A DNA stretch of 12,370 nucleotides. It comes from CAZDIO01 sp964505555. Lineage in GTDB: Bacteria; Bdellovibrionota_C; UBA2361; SZUA-149; CAZDIO01. Under the pieces are notes generated by a model. The model was not told the origin of the DNA, did not search any database, and worked only from the letters and a program-made list of their open reading frames with translations. Below, piece by piece: positions 1 through 6,841 of the stretch. Both the position numbers and the translations under genes were made by a program. Location: positions 1 to 12,370 of the forward strand of contig CAZDIO010000128.1 in assembly GCA_964505555.1 (NCBI GenBank), written 5' to 3'. Each line of letters opens with the position of its first letter. Position 1 is the stretch's first letter.

Positions 1-91
1 CAATCTCGAATCACTTCTGCGGCTATGAGATTGCTTCGCTTCGCTCGCAACGACAGGGGGCGATTTCCTGCCTCACTTAAAGTGGAACCGC
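1..91. repeat. Palindromic intergenic repeat, truncated by window edge
   Basis: Bases 1-7 (CAATCTC) pair with the start of GAGATTGCTTCGCTTCGC at 27-44 across a 19-base loop (8-26). The rest of the left arm lies outside the window. TCGCAACGACAGG (45-57) follows, then a tail ending in TGGAACCGC (83-91). The core is identical to the inner arm of the element at 10949-11102, and the tail resembles the one at 11641-11673. The loop is also 19 bases in the 10949 copy; it begins ATA and ends TTC there, and does the same here on the opposite strand, so the two copies appear to be inverted relative to each other. Core similarity is seen directly; calling it a dispersed family is inference from four partial copies. 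Confidence 0.8.
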
Positions 92-149
92 CGTGGCCGC
101 CTACTAATTTATAGTAAGACCCTCAACAAAATTTTTTTTTAACATACCA

Positions 150-178
150 TTGCATTTCCCTCAGACCGTGATTACCTA
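150..178 (+). promoter_or_regulatory. Weak sigma-70-like promoter candidate for hsp20
   Basis: TTGCAT (150-155) lies 17 bases upstream of TACCTA (173-178). The -35 is fair and the -10 poor. I see no CIRCE inverted repeat and no convincing sigma-32 promoter upstream of the gene. A 10-base T run at 131-140 lies just upstream. This is a tentative assignment. Confidence 0.2.
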
Positions 179-204
179 AATTTCAACATAAAAAGGTGTT
201 TAGT

Positions 205-229
205 TTTAAACCTTAGTAAGGAGGTAATT
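205..229 (+). promoter_or_regulatory. Strong ribosome binding site of hsp20, possibly in a weak hairpin
   Basis: TAAGGAGGT (217-225) is a near-perfect Shine-Dalgarno four bases before the ATG at 230 and ten before the in-frame ATG at 236. ACCTT (210-214) can pair with GAGGT (221-225) across a six-base loop, with one U-G pair, so part of the site can be sequestered. Small heat shock genes are known to carry RNA thermometers of the ROSE and fourU types. The stem is seen; a thermometer function is inference. Confidence 0.4.
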
Positions 230-733
230 ATGATTATGGCACTTTCAACTTCATTTCTTCCACGGCGAACAAGAGAGGGGCGTAGGGAAGTATGGCCTAA
301 GCTCTCTTTATTTCAACAAGACCTGAATCAAATATTTGATGAATTTTTTTCGGGCGTTAGTACCCCTGTCCAACATGACGCAAGTCATTTTGGAAAATTT
401 AACCCGAAAATAAATGTCATTGATAATCCCGAGGAACTTGTTGTTACCGCAGAGCTTCCTGGGTTGGAAGAAAAAGAGATCGACGTTAGCATAACCAAAG
501 ATTATGTAACGATTAAAGGTGAGAAGAAGGATGAATTCGAAAAAAAAGGGGAAAAAGATCGCTACTACTATGAACGGTCTTATGGAGCCTTTGAGCGAAT
601 GATTCCTCTTTATGCCGACATTGACGAAAATAAGGTTGAGGCAACATTTAAAAAAGGTGTTTTGACCTTAAGACTTCCTAAAAGTGCAGAGGCGCGAGGA
701 AGCGTGAAGAAGATCAGTGTTAAAGGGGCATAG
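230..733 (+). CDS. hsp20: Small heat shock protein, Hsp20/alpha-crystallin family
   Basis: A cytoplasmic, ATP-independent holdase chaperone that binds unfolding proteins and keeps them available for refolding. At 167 residues it has the usual bacterial length. A variable N-terminal arm (about 1-55) is followed by the alpha-crystallin domain (about 57-152). Family signatures are visible: AELPGLEEKEIDV early in the domain, YERSYGAFER in the middle, and the closing VEATFKKGVLTLRLPK, which matches the A-x-x-x-x-GVL-x-x-x-LPK signature. The C-terminal tail is short (VKKISVKGA) and carries a V-K-K-I-S-V segment that may act as the I-x-I-like oligomerisation motif. The start could be the ATG at 230 or at 236; both are served by the same strong Shine-Dalgarno. 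The gene stands alone, with an intrinsic terminator 58 bases after the stop. Confidence 0.95.
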   Translation: MIMALSTSFLPRRTREGRREVWPKLSLFQQDLNQIFDEFFSGVSTPVQHDASHFGKFNPKINVIDNPEELVVTAELPGLEEKEIDVSITKDYVTIKGEKKDEFEKKGEKDRYYYERSYGAFERMIPLYADIDENKVEATFKKGVLTLRLPKSAEARGSVKKISVKGA

Positions 734-790
734 CTCTTTGTGAGCTGGCTCTACTTCGTTAATTCAAAATATCCCTCTTGATCTTTAAAG

Positions 791-829
791 ACTCCTGTGT
801 TGCTCTGTGCGACACGGGAGTTCTTTTTT
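791..829 (+). terminator. Intrinsic terminator after hsp20
   Basis: ACTCCTGTGT (791-800) pairs with ACACGGGAGT (812-821) over ten base pairs, one of them G-U, with an 11-base loop, directly followed by TCTTTTTT. This is a textbook factor-independent terminator. It also shows that an open frame extending back to about 778 cannot be the true N-terminus of the following lipoprotein. Confidence 0.9.
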
Positions 830-855
830 ATTACTTTAGCTTTATGGAGATTGGT

Positions 856-1530
856 ATGAAATTTGGGAAATTATTTTTGTTAACACTTGCCTTTATGCTT
901 GGAGCCTGTAGTGGAACAAAGCACGGCTCAAAATCAGAAACCGAAGCGGTTTCTAAAACAACGACAACAAAGTCAACCACTGCAGATGCAATGGCGAAGG
1001 AAGAAAAAGCACAAGCTATTGACTGGGAGAAGATCGGAAAACCAGGACCACAACACCAGATGCTAGCTCCTCTTGCTGGAAAGTGGACTACCAATGCGAA
1101 GTTCTGGACAAAGCCTGGAACCCCAGCAGAGATAACAAAAGGTCAATCAGATCTCAGCTGGATTTTTGGCGGACGGTTTCTTAAGGAGAACTACACCGGA
1201 CAGTTTCAAGGAAAACCGTTTACTGGGATGGGGTTGATCGGTTTTGATAATGTCACCGGGAAGTTTAGCTCGTTGTGGATCGATAGTATGGCAACCGGGA
1301 TGATGACCAGTGAAGGCCAAGCTGACGAAACAGGAAAGAAGTTTGTGTTTTTTGGTCACTATGCTGATCCGATCACGGGTGAGATGAAAAAGACACGGAT
1401 GAATCTTCAGATCATGGGACAAAACCAACGGATTGTGGAGATGTTTGAAAGAGATACGAGCACTGGCCAGGAGTGGAAAACAATGGAGATCACCTACAGT
1501 CGGGTAGGTGGAAAGAAGGCTGCGAAATAA
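856..1530 (+). CDS. DUF1579 family lipoprotein
   Basis: A predicted lipoprotein of 224 residues whose mature part matches the DUF1579 family, which has no established function. The N-terminus is a lipoprotein signal: M-K-F-G-K, a hydrophobic stretch, then the lipobox L-G-A-C with the acylated cysteine at residue 18. A Ser/Thr/Lys-rich linker (about 19-60) leads to the DUF1579 domain (about 65-216). Visible signatures include LAPLAGKWTTNAKFW, GGRFLKENYTGQFQGKPFTG, GFDNVTGKF, WIDSMATGMMTSEG and the closing KTMEITYSR. The start chosen is the ATG at 856, because GGAGA (846-850) sits six bases upstream and the signal peptide begins cleanly there; the in-frame ATG at 844 would add only M-E-I-G. No clear promoter is visible between the hsp20 terminator and this gene, so read-through past that terminator is possible. 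Confidence 0.88.
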   Translation: MKFGKLFLLTLAFMLGACSGTKHGSKSETEAVSKTTTTKSTTADAMAKEEKAQAIDWEKIGKPGPQHQMLAPLAGKWTTNAKFWTKPGTPAEITKGQSDLSWIFGGRFLKENYTGQFQGKPFTGMGLIGFDNVTGKFSSLWIDSMATGMMTSEGQADETGKKFVFFGHYADPITGEMKKTRMNLQIMGQNQRIVEMFERDTSTGQEWKTMEITYSRVGGKKAAK

Positions 1531-1544
1531 GCATGTAGCCTCAA

Positions 1545-1577
1545 TGCGAGAAAGAGCGTGGTTTGCTCTTTCTCGCA
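1545..1577 (+). terminator. Strong hairpin after the DUF1579 gene
   Basis: TGCGAGAAAGAGC (1545-1557) pairs perfectly with GCTCTTTCTCGCA (1565-1577) over 13 base pairs with a seven-base loop. The following sequence (CTTCTAACCTT) is only loosely U-rich, so termination may be partial, or the hairpin may mainly protect the 3' end. Confidence 0.7.
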
Positions 1578-2077
1578 CTTCTAACCTTATCCCTCTCCTT
1601 GCCCTTACCCTTATTCACTCTCCTGATCGTTGTGAGTGAAGCACGGCTTAGGCCTCTCGGCTTGCAATGACTCTCCCGTCAGATATCATTTTTAACAATG
1701 TTTTATGAGGGGAAGCTTGGAACTGTGTTAGTTGCCGGAAGAAATTCTGACGCCAGAATTTCTCCGTAGGGGCGTTAAAGCTAGTGCCAGTGCTGTTTGG
1801 TCTGTAAGGTGAGAGTGAGGCGGGAGCATCCGTCCCATCGACCTCCCCGGGTGGGTGAGGGTTTTTCATAATGTTTATTTACTGCATCTCCGCCTTTTTT
1901 GACGCCGGCGCGAATATGGAGGGTTTTATTGAGGGCTGAGGGGGAGCACTCGAAGTATGGGCGAGACATTCACATCGCGAGGACATTACAAATAGAGATC
2001 ATTTGAATACATAACGTGTAGACATTTTTTAGGGTGGGATATTGTCTAAATGGGAAAGAATAAGGATGTGAACTTTT
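1578..2077. other. Gene-free region, repeat debris
   Basis: About 500 bases without a credible gene. It holds a pyrimidine-rich stretch (1580-1625), a degenerate copy of the dispersed repeat (1641-1671), a perfect 10-bp hairpin at 1740-1763 (AGAAATTCTG / CAGAATTTCT, four-base loop), GC-rich repeat-like sequence around 1820-1960, and a TAGACA/TGTCTA inverted pair near 2020-2049. Open frames on the minus strand at 1648-1869 and 1781-1969 overlap each other, are Pro/Arg/Ser-rich and include translated repeat sequence. I take them as non-coding. No good terminator for mgtE is visible here. Confidence 0.6.
1641..1671 (+). repeat. Degenerate copy of the dispersed repeat
   Basis: CGGCTTAGGCCTCTCGGC, then TTGCAATGAC, aligns with the right arm of the palindrome at 10949-11102 (about 11044-11072), including the GGCCTC segment that forms the arm insertion there. 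Several transitions mark it as an old, decayed copy. No matching left arm is visible nearby. Confidence 0.6.
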
Positions 2078-3394
2078 CTATAATAGAAATCCCTGAAACA
2101 GTACCGCAAAACCGAGAAACGAGAAGAAGCCCATTACATCCGTAATCGTTGTCAGGATAATATTTGAACACTGAGCTGGATCAAGTCCGATCCATTTCAT
2201 GGCGATCGGAATAAATGCTCCAGAGAAGCCCGCAACTACAAGATTTACAAACATTCCTAATCCAATAACTAAACCAAGTACCGCTTTTCCTTGCCAGAAT
2301 CCGGCAATCACTGCCGTAACCAATCCCACCACCACGCCATTAATTGCTCCGATCGCCGTTTCTTTAAGAACTAATTTTTTTACCTTCTCAGGAGGGATCT
2401 CACGCATCACAAGACCCCGCATCACCACCGCAAGAGATTGAGCGCCGGCGTTTCCGCCCTGCCCGGCTACGACGGGAAGAAGCACGGCAAGGACGGTGAT
2501 TTTTGCAATGATATCTTCAAATATCGCCACCACAAACGCCGCAAGAAACGCTGTGGCAAGGTTGACATGCAGCCAGGGAAGGCGTTTCTTTAAGGAAAAC
2601 TTAATTGGAGAAAACGCACGCTCATCACCACCCGCTCCAAACATCTTTTGAAAATCTTCAGTGGCTTCAGCTTGGGCACCAGTAAGAAGGTTTTCTGCTT
2701 TAATAATACCCAGGAGTCGATTTTCACTATCAACTACGGGAACGGCAAAAAAGCGCTTTTCTGAAAGTTCTTGGAGGACCTGTTCGCGATCGGTAAATGC
2801 ATGCACCGAAAAGACATCTTTTCTCATTACCTGCTCAAGCCTTTGATCGGGATAGGCAAGCATGAGATCGCGCATATTAATCACCCCGACGAGATGATTA
2901 TCTTCATCCACCACGTAAACATATGAAGCAGGGGCAAGTCTTCTTGCCAGTTGTCGCAGTTTTTGAACAGCCGCTTCAACTGTGGTTGTTAGCTGGAGTG
3001 CCAAAAAATCAGGGCGCATAATTCTTCCGGCGCTGTCTTCTGGAAAAGAAAGAAGCTCTTTTACCGGTCCAAGCACACGGGGTGGAAGAGAATCAACAAA
3101 ATGTTGTCTTGTTTCTTCAGGGAGGCTGAGAAATATTGAAGAAGCATGGAGTGGGTCAATACGTTCAAGAAGTTTTCCCACCGTATCTTGAGAGAGGAGT
3201 AAGATAATTCGTGCTGCAAAGGTAGCATGGAGTCTAGAAAACACCTCAGCGGCCACTGCTGAGGGAAGAGTAGAGAGGACTTCACTTACAACCTCTTCAT
3301 CTAGTGCTTCAAGATTTTTTGCGGCACTTGCGGGATCGTCTTCAAAGTATCGAACGAGAATCGGAAGTAGGGTTTCAGTGGTGGTTGGTGTCAT
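2078..3394 (-). CDS. mgtE: Magnesium transporter MgtE
   Basis: An inner-membrane magnesium channel/transporter that closes when cytoplasmic Mg2+ is high, using its cytosolic domains as the sensor. At 438 residues it is full length. An acidic, helical MgtE N-domain (about 1-125) is followed by two CBS domains (about 130-188 and 192-245). A linker (246-270) ends in the plug-helix region with KKRLPWLHVNLATAFLA, and five transmembrane helices fill about 275-438. The channel signature PVVAGQGGNAGAQS is at 307-320, and the C-terminal TTITDVMGFF carries Asp419, which corresponds to the pore aspartate of MgtE. There is no obvious Shine-Dalgarno before this ATG. The HEAT-like gene lies 220 bases upstream on the same strand, so mgtE may have its own promoter rather than being part of that transcript. 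Confidence 0.96.
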   Translation of the reverse strand: MTPTTTETLLPILVRYFEDDPASAAKNLEALDEEVVSEVLSTLPSAVAAEVFSRLHATFAARIILLLSQDTVGKLLERIDPLHASSIFLSLPEETRQHFVDSLPPRVLGPVKELLSFPEDSAGRIMRPDFLALQLTTTVEAAVQKLRQLARRLAPASYVYVVDEDNHLVGVINMRDLMLAYPDQRLEQVMRKDVFSVHAFTDREQVLQELSEKRFFAVPVVDSENRLLGIIKAENLLTGAQAEATEDFQKMFGAGGDERAFSPIKFSLKKRLPWLHVNLATAFLAAFVVAIFEDIIAKITVLAVLLPVVAGQGGNAGAQSLAVVMRGLVMREIPPEKVKKLVLKETAIGAINGVVVGLVTAVIAGFWQGKAVLGLVIGLGMFVNLVVAGFSGAFIPIAMKWIGLDPAQCSNIILTTITDVMGFFSFLGFAVLFQGFLL

Positions 3395-3414
3395 ACTCAG
3401 ATCGGCATTGCCAA

Positions 3415-3445
3415 TTTATACAAAAAACATATCGAGTCTTAGCAA
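3415..3445 (-). promoter_or_regulatory. Possible promoter for mgtE
   Basis: On the minus strand TTGCTA (3445-3440) precedes TATAAA (3420-3415) by 19 bases, longer than the usual 17. The -10 would give a leader of roughly 15 bases. The 220-base gap upstream of mgtE makes a promoter here reasonable, but the match is only modest. Confidence 0.25.
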
Positions 3446-3614
3446 TAACCGCTTTTCTAGGGAAGCGAGAATTATTAGTGCCTTCACAATGAGCGATAGT
3501 GAGTATTCATGGAAGAAGGCGGAGGGGTGCTGCGTAAAGCGGCAACCTCTTCGCCGGAGAGAGTTGATGACAGAGTTGGTGACAACTTGCAGTGGCGTGG
3601 TCCGATTGTTTGAC

Positions 3615-4418
3615 TCAGTGCGGTGGGTTTTCATCGAAGCTGAGTATTGTCCCGATAAGGCAGCGCTCCTCGTCACCGGCTTTTGGAAGGAGACGAGAAA
3701 GTTCCCTACGGATATCGCTGTGCCTACTGAAAATTGTAATGCCTGTAAGGATGACATAGAGAGCGCTGATTCTGGTGTTGCTCTCCCGATTTTTTAGGCG
3801 CTTTACAAGCATTGGAATGAGCACATCACCGGATTTCACAAGAATCCCGAAAAGGAACTCTATGTTAGATCGGGAGTATGCAACCAGATCAAGCGCAGCC
3901 CCACACAAAGCGTGGCTACCAGGTTCAATCCACATCTGTGCCGCGGTTTCGATCGTGCGTGCAGTTGAGGTGTCTCCTTTAAGATGTTCAAGCAGATAAT
4001 TGGCAGACGCACTAGAAGCAATGAGTTGTTTCTGCGCAAGTTCGGAAAGTTTAGCGGTTCTGCAATCGAGCCACTCGATGAGGAGCTTTATTGCTGGTGT
4101 TCCAAAATCGCCGTTTGCAATTTCGCCAAGCGCGACAATTGCAGCCTCCACGACCGACTCGCTCCAGATATTAAGATTATCGTAATCCTCTAAGGCGTTG
4201 CAGGCGGTATAGGCGGCGAGTCTCGAGGTGTTTGCTAACCTCGCATAGCACCGGATTGCTCGAATGTGCTCTGTAGAGGAACGATCATGTCTCAACATCT
4301 CCTTCTGTAGTTTGGTAATCGCAGTTAAGCGTCGCCTTGGAGTGATCTTTTCTATAGGTGGATGTACCCGTCGTTTCGGGTTCCCTACCCAACGAATTAA
4401 TTCTTGAATCGCGTCCAT
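3615..4418 (-). CDS. HEAT-like alpha-helical protein, function unknown
   Basis: A predicted soluble protein of 267 residues that I do not recognise. It is almost entirely helical and rich in Ala, Leu, Ile and Arg. Repeating helix pairs such as SVVEAAIVALGEIANGDFGTP, ALCGAALDLVAYSRSNIEFLF and IPMLVKRLKNRESNTRISAL resemble HEAT/armadillo repeats, which usually serve as protein-binding scaffolds. There is no signal peptide, membrane helix or catalytic motif. The start chosen is the ATG at 4418, with GGAG ten bases upstream on the minus strand. A GTG at 4484 would add 22 residues and lies behind a near-perfect Shine-Dalgarno, but that site is buried in a hairpin and only three bases from the GTG. 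The gene lies 197 bases after the biotin carrier gene and 220 before mgtE, on the same strand as both. Neither neighbour reveals its role. Confidence 0.7.
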   Translation of the reverse strand: MDAIQELIRWVGNPKRRVHPPIEKITPRRRLTAITKLQKEMLRHDRSSTEHIRAIRCYARLANTSRLAAYTACNALEDYDNLNIWSESVVEAAIVALGEIANGDFGTPAIKLLIEWLDCRTAKLSELAQKQLIASSASANYLLEHLKGDTSTARTIETAAQMWIEPGSHALCGAALDLVAYSRSNIEFLFGILVKSGDVLIPMLVKRLKNRESNTRISALYVILTGITIFSRHSDIRRELSRLLPKAGDEERCLIGTILSFDENPPH

Positions 4419-4483
4419 CGTATATTTTCTCCAGCAAAAACCGTTTGCGTAATTAAAAACCGTATATCTAAAACAGTGCAGCA

Positions 4484-4529
4484 CTTACCTCCTTTTTCAA
4501 GCCTTTATTCAGGCGAAAAAGGAAGTAAG
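4484..4529 (-). promoter_or_regulatory. Hairpin sequestering a Shine-Dalgarno upstream of the HEAT-like gene
   Basis: On the minus strand CTTACTTCCTTTTTCGCCT (4529-4511) pairs with the segment 4504-4484, which contains AAAAAGGAGGTAAG. The stem is about 19 bp with one mismatch and a two-base bulge, and the loop is six bases. The 3' arm contains AAGGAGGT, a near-perfect Shine-Dalgarno, just before a GTG whose frame is open into the HEAT-like protein. No U-run follows, so it is a poor intrinsic terminator for the biotin carrier gene. A thermometer-like or other translational switch is possible; the pairing is seen, the function is inference. Confidence 0.5.
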
Positions 4530-4615
4530 AAAGATCGTCTACCCGGTCATTTAATGGTGTAAAAATAGAAGGACAACGTATACCACAGCTGTCGGAAAAA
4601 ATAACTTCGTAAGAG

Positions 4616-5050
4616 TTAGGATGTTATTTCAAGGAGTTCCTGGCTATCTCTCACCTCAGAGCCAACGTCTACCACAATCTTAGCAACGACTCCCGCACGG
4701 GGAGAGAATATGTTGTTTTCCATCTTCATCGCTTCAATACGAAGAAGGATCTCACCAGCTTCAACGCGCTGGCCCTCCTTGACAAGCACCTCAAGAACAA
4801 TCCCCGGTATCGGAGCAAGGACAAATGATCCTTGGCCTATTGAGGGTGTCTTTTCTATCGTGGGGGCAATAGCTGGAGACTTAGCGTTTTTTCTTGGAAG
4901 GGAGGTGTTTTTTCTTGTTTCTACGGAGTCTTCAAAAGAGACCTCATAATTTCTTCCCTGAAGTTCAAACGTGATCGCCTCTCTTTTTCGAGAGAGTACC
5001 GTAACTTCATAACTCTCACCATTAACGGTAACCCGAACACGCTCGCTCAT
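4616..5050 (-). CDS. Biotin carboxyl carrier protein of an acyl-CoA carboxylase
   Basis: Carries carboxybiotin from a biotin carboxylase to the carboxyltransferase encoded just upstream in the same operon. It has 144 residues from the ATG at 5050. The N-terminal region (about 1-42, VTVNGESYEVTV) resembles that of other short acyl-CoA carboxylase carriers. A charged, Pro/Ala-containing linker (45-72) follows, then the biotinyl domain (about 75-143). APIPGIVLEVLVKEGQRVEAGE and the biotinylation motif EAMKMEN are plain, so the biotinylated residue is Lys109. The start is fixed by a four-base ATGA overlap with the stop of the preceding small gene, which implies translational coupling; an upstream in-frame ATG (5101) lies inside that gene. 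The partner biotin carboxylase is not in the window and must lie elsewhere. Confidence 0.93.
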   Translation of the reverse strand: MSERVRVTVNGESYEVTVLSRKREAITFELQGRNYEVSFEDSVETRKNTSLPRKNAKSPAIAPTIEKTPSIGQGSFVLAPIPGIVLEVLVKEGQRVEAGEILLRIEAMKMENNIFSPRAGVVAKIVVDVGSEVRDSQELLEITS

Positions 5051-5256
5051 AGGATTCCCCGCTTTTTTTTGAGAATGACTTTTCTGGCATCGAGCTTCCA
5101 TCTCGCCTGGAGCGAAGGGTTGGGGGAGGTGTATCGGAGTTGGCCATAAGGACCACCGTTTTCGTAATCAGAAAGGAGCAGCGCCGTGGCGATCGCGACG
5201 ACAAGTTCCTTCGGAGGCTCGGCGGAGGCTTCAATAGTTGTTTGAGCATTTACCAT
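5047..5256 (-). CDS. Small acyl-CoA carboxylase-associated (epsilon-like) subunit
   Basis: A 69-residue protein between the carboxyltransferase and the biotin carrier. It starts five bases after the upstream stop, and its stop overlaps the downstream start (ATGA), so it is almost certainly translated as part of the complex operon. The N-terminal half is one amphipathic helix (PPKELVVAIATALLLSDYEN). The C-terminal half holds a W-K-L-x-A-R-K segment (about residues 53-59). This layout recalls the small accessory subunits of acyl-CoA carboxylases and decarboxylases, including the actinobacterial epsilon subunit, in which a helix precedes a W-x-x-x-x-R segment. The helix, tryptophan and operon position are seen; the subunit assignment is inference. 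There is no membrane segment, so it is not an OadG-type protein. Confidence 0.65.
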   Translation of the reverse strand: MVNAQTTIEASAEPPKELVVAIATALLLSDYENGGPYGQLRYTSPNPSLQARWKLDARKVILKKKRGIL

Positions 5257-5261
5257 AGAAT

Positions 5262-6809
5262 CTAGAGTGGGATGTTTCCATGTTTTCGCGGTGGATTTGT
5301 TTGTTTTTTTGTTTCAAGCATCTGTAGCGCTCGAACAATATGGAGTCTCGTTTCTCGAGGTTCAATCACCCCATCAATATATCCAAGGGAGGCAACGGTC
5401 CACGGGTTTGCAAATCGTGCTCGGTAGTCTGCAACGAGCTCTTCATGCTTTTTCTTCTGGTCTTCTGCTTCTGCGTGCTCTTTTCGAAAGATGATGTTGA
5501 CTGCCCCATCTGGCCCCATCACTGCAACTTCTGCCGTTGGGTAAGCAAGGTTAATATCGGCACGGATGTGTTTTGAGGCCATCACATCGTAGGCACCCCC
5601 ATAAGCTTTTCTTGCAATAATCGTTACCTTGGGAACGGTTGCTTCTGCAAACGCATAGAGAAGTTTCGCACCATGCCGGATAATTCCACCAAACTCCTGT
5701 TTTGTTCCCGGAAGAAATCCTGGAACGTCCACAAAGGTAACCAGGGGGATATTAAAAGCATCGCAGAACCGAACAAACCGTGCTGCTTTTACGCTTGCAT
5801 CAATATCAAGGCATCCTGCAAGTACCTGTGGTTGGTTGGCAACAATGCCCACGCTATATCCAGCAAATCGTGCAAAGCCGATGACGATATTTTTTGCAAA
5901 ACCTTCTTGAATCTCAAAGAAGTCATCGTTGTCGATAACGCGGGAGATAATCTCTTTTATGTCGTAGGGGGTATTTGGATTCTCAGGAATAATTGAATTT
6001 AGTTCCTCGTCGCACCGATCGGGGAGATCGGTGATTGCTAATCGCGGGGGAGGTTCTAAGTTGTTTTGCGGGAGGAAGCTAAGCAATTTTCGTATTTTGG
6101 AAAAGCACTCCTTCTCATCAGCAGCAAGCACATGAGAGACCCCACTAATTTCACTGTGCGTGTGTGCCCCGCCAAGCTCTTCTTTGGTAACTGATTCTTT
6201 GGTAACTGTTTTGATTACATCAGGACCGGTAATAAACATATGGGAGATCTGATCGGTCATGAAGATAAAATCGGTGATCGCCGGAGAATATACCGCACCT
6301 CCTGCACAGGGACCAAGAATTGCAGAGAGTTGTGGGATCACTCCTGAGTAGAGAGTGTTTCGTAAAAAAATCTCTGCATACCCAGCTAAACTTTGCACTC
6401 CTTCCTGGATGCGAGCCCCTCCGCTATCATTAAGTCCAATAATTGGGCAGCCGGTTTCGGCAGCAAGATCCATGATCTTTGTGATCTTTCGTGCATATGT
6501 TTCAGAAAGTGAACCTCCAAAGACACTAAAATCTTGTGAGAAGAGAAAAACCTGTCGACCATCAACCGTTGCGTGTCCGCAGATAACCCCATCTCCTAAG
6601 TACTTGTCCTTCTCAAGACCGAAATCAAGACAACGATGGGTAACAAATTTATCGAGTTCAACAAAACTTCCGGGGTCCACAAGAAGTCCAACCCGTTCTC
6701 GTGCGGTGAGTTTTCCTGCTTGGTGCTGTCGCTCAAGACGTTCCTTCCCCCCACCTAATTCTGCTTCGTTATGTCGGCGGCGTAATTCCGCAAATTGTTT
6801 TCCTGACAA
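5262..6809 (-). CDS. pccB: Propionyl-CoA carboxylase beta subunit / methylmalonyl-CoA carboxyltransferase
   Basis: Transfers the carboxyl group between carboxybiotin and an acyl-CoA, most likely propionyl-CoA to give (S)-methylmalonyl-CoA. At 515 residues it is full length, with the two crotonase-fold halves of the family. The N-terminal half carries KLTARERVGLLVDPGSF (33-49), SGGARIQEG (129-137) and GPCAGGAVYSPA (166-177). The C-terminal half carries DVPGFLPGTKQEFGGIIRHG (361-380) and ARKAYGGAYDVMASKHIRAD (399-418), with PTAEVAVMGPDGAV (424-437). The start is a TTG at 6809, eight bases after AAGGAGG. It is the first gene of an operon with the epsilon-like and biotin carrier genes. The divergent methylmalonyl-CoA mutase supports propionyl-CoA as substrate. 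Sequence alone cannot separate this from MmdA of sodium-pumping decarboxylases, but no membrane beta subunit is nearby. Confidence 0.93.
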   Translation of the reverse strand: MSGKQFAELRRRHNEAELGGGKERLERQHQAGKLTARERVGLLVDPGSFVELDKFVTHRCLDFGLEKDKYLGDGVICGHATVDGRQVFLFSQDFSVFGGSLSETYARKITKIMDLAAETGCPIIGLNDSGGARIQEGVQSLAGYAEIFLRNTLYSGVIPQLSAILGPCAGGAVYSPAITDFIFMTDQISHMFITGPDVIKTVTKESVTKEELGGAHTHSEISGVSHVLAADEKECFSKIRKLLSFLPQNNLEPPPRLAITDLPDRCDEELNSIIPENPNTPYDIKEIISRVIDNDDFFEIQEGFAKNIVIGFARFAGYSVGIVANQPQVLAGCLDIDASVKAARFVRFCDAFNIPLVTFVDVPGFLPGTKQEFGGIIRHGAKLLYAFAEATVPKVTIIARKAYGGAYDVMASKHIRADINLAYPTAEVAVMGPDGAVNIIFRKEHAEAEDQKKKHEELVADYRARFANPWTVASLGYIDGVIEPRETRLHIVRALQMLETKKQTNPPRKHGNIPL

Positions 6810-6817
6810 AGTTGCTT

Positions 6818-6824
6818 CCTCCTT
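6818..6824 (-). promoter_or_regulatory. Ribosome binding site that fixes a TTG start
   Basis: AAGGAGG on the minus strand sits eight bases before the TTG at 6809-6807. The strong site at ideal spacing is the reason to accept this TTG as the start of the carboxyltransferase gene. Confidence 0.85.
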
Positions 6825-6841
6825 TTAGGTGGTTATACTAT

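Noticed and set aside
1147..1578. 143-codon open frame on the minus strand opposite the DUF1579 gene
   Set aside because: It runs antisense through a recognised family domain and through the terminator hairpin, and its product has no recognisable features.
1648..1969. Two overlapping open frames on the minus strand (1648-1869 and 1781-1969)
   Set aside because: They have Pro/Arg/Ser-rich content, include translated repeat sequence, lack ribosome sites, and fall in a region of intergenic repeat debris.
3378..3797. Overlapping open frames on both strands between mgtE and the HEAT-like gene (3378-3797 + and 3416-3757 -)
   Set aside because: They overlap the HEAT-like coding region, have odd composition and lack ribosome sites. 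I considered a frameshifted extension of the HEAT-like protein, but its own frame ends cleanly.
6355..6828. 157-codon open frame on the plus strand
   Set aside because: It is antisense to the N-terminal half of the carboxyltransferase and is rich in Ser, Arg and Pro, typical of a shadow frame.
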